From: Acidilutibacter cellobiosedens
GTDB lineage: Bacteria > Bacillota > Clostridia > Tissierellales > Acidilutibacteraceae
Length of the DNA stretch: 64,000 nt
Reading direction: 5' to 3'
NCBI RefSeq assembly: GCF_004103715.1
Contig: NZ_CP035282.1
Location: forward strand, 1,850,673-1,914,672
The position numbers were made by a program, and so were the translations under genes. The notes under the pieces are model-generated. The model searched no databases, was not told the DNA's origin, and saw nothing but the letters and a program-made list of their open reading frames with translations. This document shows positions 1-7,816 of this stretch, piece after piece (positions within the stretch are counted from its first letter, which is position 1; each line of letters opens with the position of its first letter).

Positions 1-306
1 AAGGAAAAGGAAGCTTTATTCTTGAGCAAAAGAAGGCAGCGAATCAGCAATAGAGCTGTTCAGCATATGGTTGATAAATATTTAAAAGATGCGGGTTTAG
101 ATACATCTGTTTATTCTACCCATAAATTGAGACATACGGCAGCTACATTGATGTATAAATACGGCGATGTTGATATCAGAGCTTTACAGGAAATTTTAGG
201 CCATGAAAGCGTAGCTACTACTCAAATATATACCCATATAGATGACGAAAGATTGAGACAAGCTGTAAAAAGTAATCCTCTCTCTAAAATCAAGACAAAG
301 GATTAA
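1..306 (+). CDS. Tyrosine recombinase/phage integrase family protein, C-terminal part (5' end outside window)
   Basis: The reading frame is open from the first base, so only the catalytic C-terminal domain is seen. It contains the box II motif [11 protein letters not shown] (H-x-x-R) and the [14 protein letters not shown] segment carrying the late catalytic His and the nucleophilic Tyr, so the active site is intact. The family (XerC/XerD/integrase) cuts and rejoins DNA through a phosphotyrosine intermediate. It ends 8 nt before the LexA-like box of lexA. This could be a chromosomal Xer-type enzyme or a stand-alone integrase; the missing N-terminus prevents a choice. It matters because the second Xer-like gene of the window (43106-43885) lacks this domain. 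Confidence 0.85.
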   Translation, partial: KEKEALFLSKRRQRISNRAVQHMVDKYLKDAGLDTSVYSTHKLRHTAATLMYKYGDVDIRALQEILGHESVATTQIYTHIDDERLRQAVKSNPLSKIKTKD

Positions 307-313
307 TCTTATA

Positions 314-325
314 GAACTTATGTTT
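314..325. promoter_or_regulatory. Candidate LexA box upstream of lexA
   Basis: The sequence GAACTTATGTTT matches the Gram-positive LexA operator core GAAC-N4-GTTC at 7 of 8 defined positions. It overlaps the -35 hexamer of the lexA promoter, the position expected for autorepression. Confidence 0.5.
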
Positions 326-352
326 GAATTTTGTAATTTTGTATGTTATAAT
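324..352 (+). promoter_or_regulatory. Sigma-A-type promoter of lexA
   Basis: A -35 hexamer TTGAAT (324-329) is followed after exactly 17 nt by a perfect -10 TATAAT (347-352). A ribosome binding site AGGAG (373-377) lies 8 nt before the ATG at 386. Confidence 0.75.
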
Positions 353-385
353 TCTTGTAATAAATTTTTTATAGGAGTGTTCTAT

Positions 386-1000
386 ATGTATGAAGATCTA
401 AATGCGAAACAATCTGAAATTTTAAATTTTATTAAAGATGAAGTAAATCAGAAAGGATACCCCCCTTCTGTCAGAGAGATATGCCGTGCTGTAAAACTAA
501 GTTCTACTTCTTCCGTTCATGCTCATTTAGAAAAACTTCAAAAAAAGGGTTACATAAAAAAAGACCCTTCTAAACCGAGGGCCATAGAAATACTTTACGG
601 TGATTATACCAATTCCAGTAGAAAAACTGTTCAAGTCCCCATTATAGGAAAGGTTACTGCCGGTCAGCCTATTCTTGCGGTACAAAATTTTGATGGCATG
701 TTTCCCCTGCCTAAAAATTTTGTGGCAGATAATGATGTCTTTATGTTGAAAGTCTATGGAGAAAGTATGATCGATGCGGGAATATACGACGGAGATTATG
801 TAATAGTAAGGCAACAGACTACTGCCGAAAACGGTGATATAATCGTAGCACTTATTGACGAAGAAAGTGCTACCGTTAAAAGATTTTTTAAGGAAAAAGA
901 CCATATACGGCTTCAACCTGAAAATCCTACAATGGATCCTATAATCGTTAAAAATGTAATAGTATTGGGAAAAGTCATAGGATTGTTTAGAAAAATGTAA
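386..1000 (+). CDS. lexA: LexA repressor, SOS response
   Basis: This 204-residue protein has the two-domain LexA layout: an N-terminal winged helix-turn-helix (about 6-65) and a C-terminal S24 self-cleavage domain. The Ala-Gly cleavage site (KVTAGQP, A92-G93), catalytic Ser127 (GESMIDAG) and Lys165 (SATVKRFF) are present, so RecA-stimulated autocleavage should work. An upstream in-frame ATG at 320 was rejected: it lies inside the promoter, while the ATG at 386 has AGGAG 8 nt upstream and gives the conserved [13 protein letters not shown] start. A single LexA-like box overlaps the promoter. The gene converges with the Rpe-like gene, 4 bp apart. Confidence 0.97.
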   Translation: MYEDLNAKQSEILNFIKDEVNQKGYPPSVREICRAVKLSSTSSVHAHLEKLQKKGYIKKDPSKPRAIEILYGDYTNSSRKTVQVPIIGKVTAGQPILAVQNFDGMFPLPKNFVADNDVFMLKVYGESMIDAGIYDGDYVIVRQQTTAENGDIIVALIDEESATVKRFFKEKDHIRLQPENPTMDPIIVKNVIVLGKVIGLFRKM

Positions 1001-1004
1001 TTCT

Positions 1005-1697
1005 TTACATAGCATTTTTGGCAGCTTCAATCATCTTGGAGCAGCATTTTTTTACTGTATAATTTTCTAAAAACAATCCTGACGTTCCACCTGTTAAAAT
1101 ATCAGCCCCTGCCTTTACAATTATTGGAATTGTACTTACATTAACATTTCCATCTGCTTGAATTCTTGTCTTTAAATCTGCATCATTTAACATTTTTCTC
1201 ATCTGACGAATATGTTTAACTGCTGTAGTTTGCATTTTTTGTCCCGAAAATCCCGGATTAACTGTAAGCTTTAATATCCACGGGACTTCCTTTGCCAATG
1301 ATATAAAATCCTCTCCCGGCGGAGTTGTTGATTTATAGGCAAGTATTGGTTCTGCTCCGTAATGGCGGATCATACCAAATATTTTATTGAAATTTTTCAC
1401 AGCCTCATAATGAACTGCTATATAATCCGCCCCATTTTTAGCGTAATTCTCTATAAATTTTTCGGGCTCATATACTGCTAAATGTACTTCAATAGGTAAA
1501 TCGGTTTCTTTGCTCATACATTTTAAAGTAGGTTCACCTAAGATAAAACACCTGTTAAATTTTCCGTCCACTACATCAAAATGATAAAAAGATACCCCGC
1601 TCTTTTCTACTTCTTCCATATCCTTTTTTAGATGACAAAGGTCCATACATGATACAGAAGCAGATATGTTAATATCATTTTCTATTATTTTTTTCAT
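1005..1697 (-). CDS. Ribulose-phosphate 3-epimerase family protein
   Basis: This 230-residue TIM-barrel protein has the Rpe landmarks: HFDVVDG (metal-binding His/Asp), EVHLAV, and NPGFSGQ in the phosphate-binding loop. The second catalytic Asp is in IQADGNV, where housekeeping Rpe has VDGGV. The family interconverts D-ribulose-5-P and D-xylulose-5-P or epimerises related ketose phosphates such as allulose-6-P. It lies 18 nt downstream of an FSA/transaldolase-like gene, divergent from a DeoR regulator, so I infer a small inducible sugar-phosphate operon rather than the housekeeping epimerase. The substrate cannot be read from the sequence. Confidence 0.85.
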   Translation of the reverse strand: MKKIIENDINISASVSCMDLCHLKKDMEEVEKSGVSFYHFDVVDGKFNRCFILGEPTLKCMSKETDLPIEVHLAVYEPEKFIENYAKNGADYIAVHYEAVKNFNKIFGMIRHYGAEPILAYKSTTPPGEDFISLAKEVPWILKLTVNPGFSGQKMQTTAVKHIRQMRKMLNDADLKTRIQADGNVNVSTIPIIVKAGADILTGGTSGLFLENYTVKKCCSKMIEAAKNAM

Positions 1698-1715
1698 CGA
1701 AGCTCTTCCCTTTAT

Positions 1716-2396
1716 TTATAAATTATAGATAGACTTTTCTTTTCCAAAGATGTTTTCCCAATCTAAAGTAAAATCTCCTATAGCTTTTTGTATTGAAGGC
1801 ATCATAAGTGAATCATGTAAAATTTGAGGTGGTACTGTTACGGCTTGTGAACCTGAAGAAAATGCATCTACGACCTGCCCTATATTTCTAAAACTTGCTG
1901 TAAGTATTTCTGTTGAATAATTATATTTATTTATCATATTTGCTGTTGTTTCTATTACCTCTCTTGGATTTATACCTATATTCTCCATTCTGTTAAAATA
2001 CGGTGCAATAAAATCAGCTCCTGTTTCAAGAGCCAAAAGGCTTTGAATTTTTGTATAAACTGCCGTTGCAGTAATATTTACTCCCTTGGATTTTAATAAT
2101 CTCATAGCTTTCAATCCCTCTTCGGTAACAGGTATTTTTATATATATTTTATTATCTATATTTTCAAGTATTGTTTCTGCGTCTTTTATTATACCCTCAC
2201 AATTTTCAGCCACAACCTGAATATGGATGCTTTTTTCAAAGCCCAATATTTTTCGTATTTCTTTAAAATGATTAAAAAAATCAATTTTACCTTCTTTTTT
2301 TATAATACTTGGATTATTTGTAATACCTGTTATAGGAAAAATATCTTTGTACTCTTTAATATCCTCAATATTAGCCGTATCAAACATAAATTTCAT
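1716..2396 (-). CDS. Fructose-6-phosphate aldolase / transaldolase-like protein (FSA/TalC family)
   Basis: This 226-residue class I aldolase has the FSA/TalC signatures TGITNNPS, the Schiff-base Lys in YIKIPVT, TATAVY, and TASFRN. A Gln in IHIQVVA and a Tyr in FIAPYFNR occupy positions where E. coli FsaA has Gln59 and Tyr131 and true transaldolases have Glu and Phe. That favours aldolase activity (fructose-6-P to glyceraldehyde-3-P plus dihydroxyacetone) over transaldolase activity. The RBS is AGGGGAGAG. It is the first gene of a two-gene operon with the Rpe-like gene and is divergently transcribed from the DeoR-type gene, the likely regulator. Confidence 0.85.
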   Translation of the reverse strand: MKFMFDTANIEDIKEYKDIFPITGITNNPSIIKKEGKIDFFNHFKEIRKILGFEKSIHIQVVAENCEGIIKDAETILENIDNKIYIKIPVTEEGLKAMRLLKSKGVNITATAVYTKIQSLLALETGADFIAPYFNRMENIGINPREVIETTANMINKYNYSTEILTASFRNIGQVVDAFSSGSQAVTVPPQILHDSLMMPSIQKAIGDFTLDWENIFGKEKSIYNL

Positions 2397-2439
2397 TTTT
2401 CTACTCTCCCCTTTTATTTATACATAATAATATACAAAT

Positions 2440-2524
2440 TTATTGTTTAATATTTTTTATTATTGTTTATTCTTTATTATTGTACTACTAATTTATATAT
2501 ATTTCAATAGAGTATTATTGTTTT
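2440..2524. promoter_or_regulatory. Candidate DeoR operator repeats between divergent sugar-phosphate genes
   Basis: The decamer TTATTGTTTA occurs at 2440-2449 and 2460-2469, exactly 20 bp (two helical turns) apart. A 9/10 copy, TTATTGTTTT, lies at 2515-2524. The spacing and the position between divergent genes suggest an operator, but the DNA here is so AT-rich that chance recurrence is possible. Confidence 0.35.
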
Positions 2525-2585
2525 TTATTATTAAAATAATATATAATATAATTAATTTATTAGAACAAAAGGGTGATTTAAAAAG

Positions 2586-3359
2586 ATGTCTAAAATGTTC
2601 ACAGAAGAAAGACATAATGAAATACTGAATGTATTAAACAACGAAGGGAAAGTTGTCGTCAACGATTTGAGTGAAAAATTTAACGTTACTAAGGATTGCA
2701 TCAGAAAGGATTTAAAAATACTTGAAAAAAGAAATTTGTTGAAAAGAACTTATGGTGGAGCTGTCCCTATACGAAAATCTGCTCTGTATGAAAATATAGA
2801 CGAGAGAAGAAATTTAAATTTAGAATCTAAAGCCATGATTGCTGAAAAAGCCTTTAATTTAATAGAAAATAATGAAACTGTATTTTTAGATATATCTACA
2901 ACCAATATACTTCTTGCAAAACTTATTTCAAAATCTGATAAAAAATTAACGGTAGTAACAAATATGCTGGATATTATATCGGTTATAAATAGTAATGAAA
3001 ATGATATTAAGATTATCTGTCCGGGCGGTATAGTAAATAAGGCTTTAAACGGTTTTACAGGTTCCATGACAATTGAAAGCATTTTAAATTATAGATTTTC
3101 CAAAGCTTTTATAGGTAGTTGCGGTATAAATATATTTGATAAAAGTATTACAACTTTTGATTTTGACGATGGAAATACAAAAAAAGCCGTAATAAAAAAC
3201 AGTAAGACTATCTATCTTGTCATGGAAAATAAAAAGTTTTATTTTGACGGCAGTTTTAAATTTGCTACTCTGAATGACATAGATGCTATAGTAACGGAAG
3301 ATTATCCCGGTAAAGATATAGCTAATATATTGGATAAAGTAAATGTAGAGCTTATTTAA
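2586..3359 (+). CDS. DeoR/GlpR-family transcriptional regulator
   Basis: This 257-residue protein has an N-terminal DeoR winged helix-turn-helix (about 5-60, with VNDLSEKFNVTKDCIRKDLKILE) and a C-terminal DeoRC sugar-phosphate sensor domain with ISTTN and ICPGG motifs. Such proteins usually repress a neighbouring sugar operon until a phosphorylated sugar binds. The divergent fsa/rpe-like operon is the obvious target. The ATG at 2586 follows a weak RBS (GGGTGAT). The gene ends at a bidirectional terminator shared with the converging PLP enzyme. Confidence 0.9.
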   Translation: MSKMFTEERHNEILNVLNNEGKVVVNDLSEKFNVTKDCIRKDLKILEKRNLLKRTYGGAVPIRKSALYENIDERRNLNLESKAMIAEKAFNLIENNETVFLDISTTNILLAKLISKSDKKLTVVTNMLDIISVINSNENDIKIICPGGIVNKALNGFTGSMTIESILNYRFSKAFIGSCGINIFDKSITTFDFDDGNTKKAVIKNSKTIYLVMENKKFYFDGSFKFATLNDIDAIVTEDYPGKDIANILDKVNVELI

Positions 3360-3361
3360 AT

Positions 3362-3406
3362 AATAGAAAAATGTAAGCCGATCAAATCAACTTACATTTT
3401 TCTATT
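3362..3406. terminator. Bidirectional rho-independent terminator
   Basis: A perfect 16-bp inverted repeat (3362-3377 and 3391-3406) has A-rich and T-rich outer ends, so it can end both the DeoR gene (+) and the converging PLP-lyase gene (-). The minus-strand stop codon (3382-3384) lies in the loop. Confidence 0.8.
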
Positions 3407-4686
3407 AAATTCTTTTTATATAAATTGTTCAAGCTTATCATCACTCCAAGCTTACAATGCTCATAGGTTAACCCTCCTTGATAATAAGCAAAATAAGGTT
3501 CCCTCATAGGTCCGTCGGCACTAAGCTCAATAGAAGATCCATCTATAAATCCTCCTGCTGCCATTATAACCTTATCTTCATATCCAGGCATATCCCATGG
3601 CTCCGGAGTGACATAGAAATCGACAGGAGAAGCCTGCTGAATTCCTTTGCAAAACTCTTCTACCCCTTCAGGAGTCCCTAACTGTACTCCCTGGATTATA
3701 TCACTTCTTTCATCATTTAAATCCGGAACAATTCTAAATCCAAGACCTTTATAAACAGAAGCCATTAGCAGTGCTCCTTTCATGGCTTCCGACACTACAT
3801 GAGGCGACAAAAACAGCCCTTGTAATGTAGAGCGGGTAGTTCCAAAGGTAAGTCCGCATTCCTTTCCTAATCCAGGAGCAGTACTTCTACAGGCTACCAG
3901 TTCTATTAACTCCTTCTTCCCTACTGCATATCCTCCGGAGAGAGCTATCCCTCCTCCTGGATTTTTTATCAATGATCCTGCCATTATATCCGCGCCTACA
4001 TCAATAGGTTCCAATCTTTGAGTAAATTCACCATAGCAATTATCTACCATTATAATTATATTGGGGAATTTCTCTTTTATTTCTTTTATTGCTTCTTTTA
4101 TATCATCAATAGTTAGTGCATTTCGAGAACTATACCCTGTTGATCTTTGAATAAGTATCAATTTGGTTTTTTTCGATATTGTTTCAAGTACAGTTTTTAA
4201 ATCTATTCTGTTGTTTTTATCCAAAGGGACTTCTTTATATTTTATATTATACTCTAATAGAGTTCCTTTCGCATGTCCCTTAATTCCTATAATTTTTTGA
4301 AGAGTATCATAAGGACTCCCTGTAATACAGATAAATTCATCCTCAGGCCTTAATATTCCGGAAAGCACTAATGTAATGGCATGAGTCCCCGATGCAATAG
4401 TAGGTCTTACTAAAGCATCTTCCCCATTAAAAACATAGGAATAAATTTTTTCTACCTTATCTCTTCCTATGTCTCCATAACCATATCCTGTTGTCCAATG
4501 AAAATCTGATGAACTTAATTTTGCCTTATGCATTGCGTTAATGACTTTATATTGATTGTATTCCTTTATTTCATTAATATCATTAAATTTATCCTTGATT
4601 AAACTTTCCCTCTTAAGTGTATAATTAATAACTTCTTCTTTTATTCCGAATTCCTTGCATAATACATTCATTGTGTACTTGTTCAT
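3382..4686 (-). CDS. PLP-dependent methionine gamma-lyase-like protein (YnbB / aluminum-resistance family)
   Basis: This 434-residue fold-type I PLP enzyme is full length for the YnbB family (PF06838), related to cystathionine/methionine gamma-lyases. Visible hallmarks are RPTIASGTHAI near the cofactor phosphate site, IIMVDNCYGEF (Asp contacting the PLP ring), and SLIKNPGGGIALSGGY with the Schiff-base Lys. In Bacillus and Clostridia the gene sits near hfq/miaA, as here, 28 bp downstream of the hfq stop. The true substrate of the family is not established. The old name aluminum resistance protein rests on homology only. Confidence 0.88.
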   Translation of the reverse strand: MNKYTMNVLCKEFGIKEEVINYTLKRESLIKDKFNDINEIKEYNQYKVINAMHKAKLSSSDFHWTTGYGYGDIGRDKVEKIYSYVFNGEDALVRPTIASGTHAITLVLSGILRPEDEFICITGSPYDTLQKIIGIKGHAKGTLLEYNIKYKEVPLDKNNRIDLKTVLETISKKTKLILIQRSTGYSSRNALTIDDIKEAIKEIKEKFPNIIIMVDNCYGEFTQRLEPIDVGADIMAGSLIKNPGGGIALSGGYAVGKKELIELVACRSTAPGLGKECGLTFGTTRSTLQGLFLSPHVVSEAMKGALLMASVYKGLGFRIVPDLNDERSDIIQGVQLGTPEGVEEFCKGIQQASPVDFYVTPEPWDMPGYEDKVIMAAGGFIDGSSIELSADGPMREPYFAYYQGGLTYEHCKLGVMISLNNLYKKNLIEKCKLI

Positions 4687-4714
4687 TTGTTATTTTCGTC
4701 CTTCCGGTTTTGTA

Positions 4715-4957
4715 TTAGTCCTCTTCTTCCAAAATTTTTCCTGAAACGTTAAGAACCTTAGTTGGAACTATAGTTGATATAGCATGTTTATATATTAGCT
4801 GTTGTTTTCCATCAGTATCCAGTATTATTATATAATTGTCGAAACCCTTTACATATCCCCTCAATTGATAACCATTAATCAAAAATACGGTTATACTTAC
4901 ATTTTCTTTTCTTACCCTGTTTAAAAATACATCTTGTAAATTAATAGCTGTTTTCAA
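4715..4957 (-). CDS. hfq: RNA chaperone Hfq
   Basis: This 80-residue Sm-like protein starts with [36 protein letters not shown] (Sm1) and has [12 protein letters not shown] (Sm2, with the KH motif of the proximal RNA-binding pore). Hfq forms a ring hexamer that binds small RNAs and mRNAs. The C-terminal tail is short and acidic (ILEEED), typical of Firmicutes. It follows miaA by 3 nt in the miaB-mutS-mutL-miaA-hfq transcription unit. Confidence 0.97.
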   Translation of the reverse strand: MKTAINLQDVFLNRVRKENVSITVFLINGYQLRGYVKGFDNYIIILDTDGKQQLIYKHAISTIVPTKVLNVSGKILEEED

Positions 4958-4960
4958 AAT

Positions 4961-5926
4961 TTAACCCTCCTTGTTTTTGTTTAGATTTAATTTATTTATA
5001 ACATATTTAATAATATGATCGGAAACCTCTTCTATGCTTTTGTAATTGTCTAAATTAACCCATTCGATATTTTTTTCCCTTCTAAACCAAGTCAGTTGTC
5101 TTTTTGCATATCTTCTGGAATTAGTTTTAATAGATGATATGGCATTTTCCAATGTAGTCTTTCCTTTTAAATAAGGAATGATTTCTTTATATCCTATACC
5201 CTGCATAGAAACCAATTCTGGGCCATAACCCATTTTAAGCAGCGTATTTACTTCTTCTATTAATCCCTCCTCTATCATTTTTTCAACTCTTTTGTTAATC
5301 CTTTTATATAATTTTTCCCTATCCATAGTTATTCCGATTATTACAGCATTATAAGAATTATTCCTTTTTCTGAAATCTTTATAATAATAAGACATAGGTT
5401 TTCCGGTAGTATAATATATTTCCAATGCTCTGATTATTCTCTTTTTGTCATTCGGATTTATCCTTTTGGCAGAGGAAACATCTACTTTTTTCAATTCTTC
5501 ATAAATATACTCCATTCCATAATTTTTACACAATAAATCATATTTATTTCTCAATTCCTGATTAGAAGGAACTTCAGTAAAAGATAAATTATATATAAGA
5601 GAATTAATATAAAATCCTGTTCCTCCTGTAACTATAGGTAATTTATTATTCTGGTCTATTTTATTGATATAGTATTTTGCTCTTTTCTTGTAATCCGCTA
5701 CGGAAAACTCTTCATCTGGGTAAACTATATCTATCATATAATGAGGAATATTTTTCATTTCTTCAAATTTTACTTTTGCGGTTCCTATATCCATATATTT
5801 GTATATCTGCATGGAATCTGCCGAGATAATTTCTCCATTTAAATTTTCAGCTACGGATATGGATATGTCGGTTTTTCCTACTGCAGTCGGTCCTGCTATA
5901 ATACAAAGAGGAATTTTTTTAGGCAT
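4961..5926 (-). CDS. miaA: tRNA dimethylallyltransferase
   Basis: MiaA transfers a dimethylallyl group to A37 of tRNAs reading UNN codons, giving i6A, which MiaB in the same operon methylthiolates. The protein opens with a P-loop GPTAVGKT, followed by the DSMQIYKYMDIGTAK motif and the TGGTGFYI segment of the family. I chose the ATG at 5926 because AAGGA lies 8 nt upstream. The alternative ATG at 5935 overlaps that Shine-Dalgarno and would add only MSL. Length (321 aa) is normal. Confidence 0.96.
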   Translation of the reverse strand: MPKKIPLCIIAGPTAVGKTDISISVAENLNGEIISADSMQIYKYMDIGTAKVKFEEMKNIPHYMIDIVYPDEEFSVADYKKRAKYYINKIDQNNKLPIVTGGTGFYINSLIYNLSFTEVPSNQELRNKYDLLCKNYGMEYIYEELKKVDVSSAKRINPNDKKRIIRALEIYYTTGKPMSYYYKDFRKRNNSYNAVIIGITMDREKLYKRINKRVEKMIEEGLIEEVNTLLKMGYGPELVSMQGIGYKEIIPYLKGKTTLENAISSIKTNSRRYAKRQLTWFRREKNIEWVNLDNYKSIEEVSDHIIKYVINKLNLNKNKEG

Positions 5927-5953
5927 CAAGCTCATCCTTACTATTTTATTTAA

Positions 5954-7804
5954 TTATATAATTCTTTTAAATTCTTTTTCTAAATCCTTTCTGCTCATCT
6001 TTATAAATACAGGCCTTCCATGAGGACAAGTAAAAGGATTTTCTGCTTTTCCAAGTTCATTGATTAAACTATCTATTTCCATATCATGAATTTTATCTCC
6101 ACCTTTAATTGCACTTGTACATGCAATTTTCATGATTTTTTCGATTTTTACTTCATAATTACTTTTAATATTATTATTCAGCGAATCTATTATTAAATAT
6201 ATCAATTCCTTATTATTGGGTTTTCCAAATATTAAAGGCACTCCTCTTATTAAAATACTGCTATATCCGAAATCTTCTATTTCAAAGCCCAGCTTGTTAA
6301 AAAGTTCTTTATTATCCTTTACTAAATTTAGCTCATCATTAGTTAAATCTAAGACCTCTGGACTGATAAGCATTTGAACTGCCACATTTTCATTTTCATA
6401 TTCCTTCTTATACTTTTCATACATAATTCTTTCATGAGCAGCATGTTGATCTATCAAATATACATAATCATTAATTCTGTCTTCCAATAATATATAAGTT
6501 GAAAACAATATTCCAACTTTACGGCAATTTTTAAAAATGTTTTTGATTTGGACGGTATTATTATCTATAAAATTATATTCTTCATGAGGTTTTTGGGTAT
6601 TGTTTTCTCTTTCATCGATAACTACTATTTCTCTTTCATTATAATTATTATAGCCATTTTTTTGCTGTTCTTCAATTTTTTCATTATAATAATCATAAAC
6701 ATTATCATTATAATGTTTATCATCTCTATTTTCTGTAACTATATCTATATAATCAATATTTTCTTTGGATTTTTCATCTTTCTTACTTTCTGTAAAATTT
6801 ATATCGTGTATTTTCAAACCGCTTTTTAAACTATCTCTTATAATTCCTTGAACTACATCTTTAACAGCTTTTTCATTTTTAAATTTTATTTCCTGCTTTG
6901 TAGGATGAACATTTATATCTATTAACTGTGGATCCATCTCTATAAATAATATAAAGACAGGATATTTGTTTATAGGGATTAGGGATCTATAACATTCCTG
7001 TATTATCCCCGATAAAAAATAGCTTTTTATATATCTGCCGTTTATATATATATATTGATGACTTCTGTTCCCTCTGTAGACGTTGTTGTTTGATATGAGA
7101 CCATATACTTTTATGCTGTCATAAGTGCTTTTAACTTCAATCAATCCCTTTAAAATTTCCTTACCTAAAACAGAATATATGCAGGAAGATAAATCTCCAT
7201 TACCAGGAGTTTTTAAAGTCATTTTGTTATCCCTAATATATTTAAAAGATATATTTGGATTTCCCAAGGATAACTTATTAACTATATTGCCTATATAGTT
7301 TGATTCTACATTTTCATCCTTTAAAAATTTTTGCCTTACAGGAAGATTATAAAAAATATCTTTTACGATCATGGTGGTTCCATCCTGACAACCTATAATG
7401 TTCTTCTCTTTAATCTTCCCGTTTTCTACCAATACCTGAATACCCATGTTGTTATCACGAGTTTTTGTCAAAGCTTCAACTTTCCCTATGGTGGATATAC
7501 TTGCTAAGGCTTCTCCCCTAAATCCCAAAGAATATATATGATTTAAATCTTCAACAGATCTTATTTTACTTGTAGAATATCTAAAAAAAGCATAGTCTAT
7601 ATCATCTTTGTCTATTCCTGTTCCGTCGTCGGTAACTCTTATATAGGACTTCCCACCATTTTTTATCTCAATCACTATAAATTTTGATTCCGCATCTATT
7701 GAATTTTCTATAAGCTCTTTTACGACCGAAGCCGGCCTTTCTATTACCTCTCCTGCCGCAATTTGAGCTTTTGTTTTTTCATCTAACAGTTTAATTTTTG
7801 ACAT
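5954..7804 (-). CDS. mutL: DNA mismatch repair protein MutL
   Basis: This 616-residue protein has an N-terminal GHKL ATPase (IAAGEVIERPASVVKELIENSIDA, DDGTGI, GFRGEALASI) and a C-terminal dimerisation/endonuclease domain. The metal-binding motif DQHAAHERIMYE starts at residue 452, and CPHGRP is near the C-terminus, so this is an endonuclease-type MutL as in organisms without MutH. The linker (about 335-430) is Asn/Asp/Glu/Lys-rich and probably disordered. It lies 12 nt downstream of mutS and is presumably cotranscribed. Confidence 0.97.
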   Translation of the reverse strand: MSKIKLLDEKTKAQIAAGEVIERPASVVKELIENSIDAESKFIVIEIKNGGKSYIRVTDDGTGIDKDDIDYAFFRYSTSKIRSVEDLNHIYSLGFRGEALASISTIGKVEALTKTRDNNMGIQVLVENGKIKEKNIIGCQDGTTMIVKDIFYNLPVRQKFLKDENVESNYIGNIVNKLSLGNPNISFKYIRDNKMTLKTPGNGDLSSCIYSVLGKEILKGLIEVKSTYDSIKVYGLISNNNVYRGNRSHQYIYINGRYIKSYFLSGIIQECYRSLIPINKYPVFILFIEMDPQLIDINVHPTKQEIKFKNEKAVKDVVQGIIRDSLKSGLKIHDINFTESKKDEKSKENIDYIDIVTENRDDKHYNDNVYDYYNEKIEEQQKNGYNNYNEREIVVIDERENNTQKPHEEYNFIDNNTVQIKNIFKNCRKVGILFSTYILLEDRINDYVYLIDQHAAHERIMYEKYKKEYENENVAVQMLISPEVLDLTNDELNLVKDNKELFNKLGFEIEDFGYSSILIRGVPLIFGKPNNKELIYLIIDSLNNNIKSNYEVKIEKIMKIACTSAIKGGDKIHDMEIDSLINELGKAENPFTCPHGRPVFIKMSRKDLEKEFKRII

Positions 7805-7816
7805 ACCATTTTCTCC

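Noticed and set aside
320-385. Upstream ATG of lexA at 320
   Set aside because: It lies within the promoter (upstream of the -10) and the ATG at 386 has AGGAG at correct spacing and the family start.
527-1030. 167-codon open frame on the minus strand opposite lexA
   Set aside because: Covers the LexA catalytic domain, which is well conserved on the plus strand; no ribosome binding site.
2443-2628. 61-codon plus-strand frame running into the DeoR gene
   Set aside because: Low-complexity Ile/Tyr/Phe sequence from AT-rich intergenic DNA; it overlaps the regulator in another frame without an RBS.
5927-5935. MiaA start at 5935
   Set aside because: That ATG overlaps the Shine-Dalgarno used by the ATG at 5926 and has none of its own.
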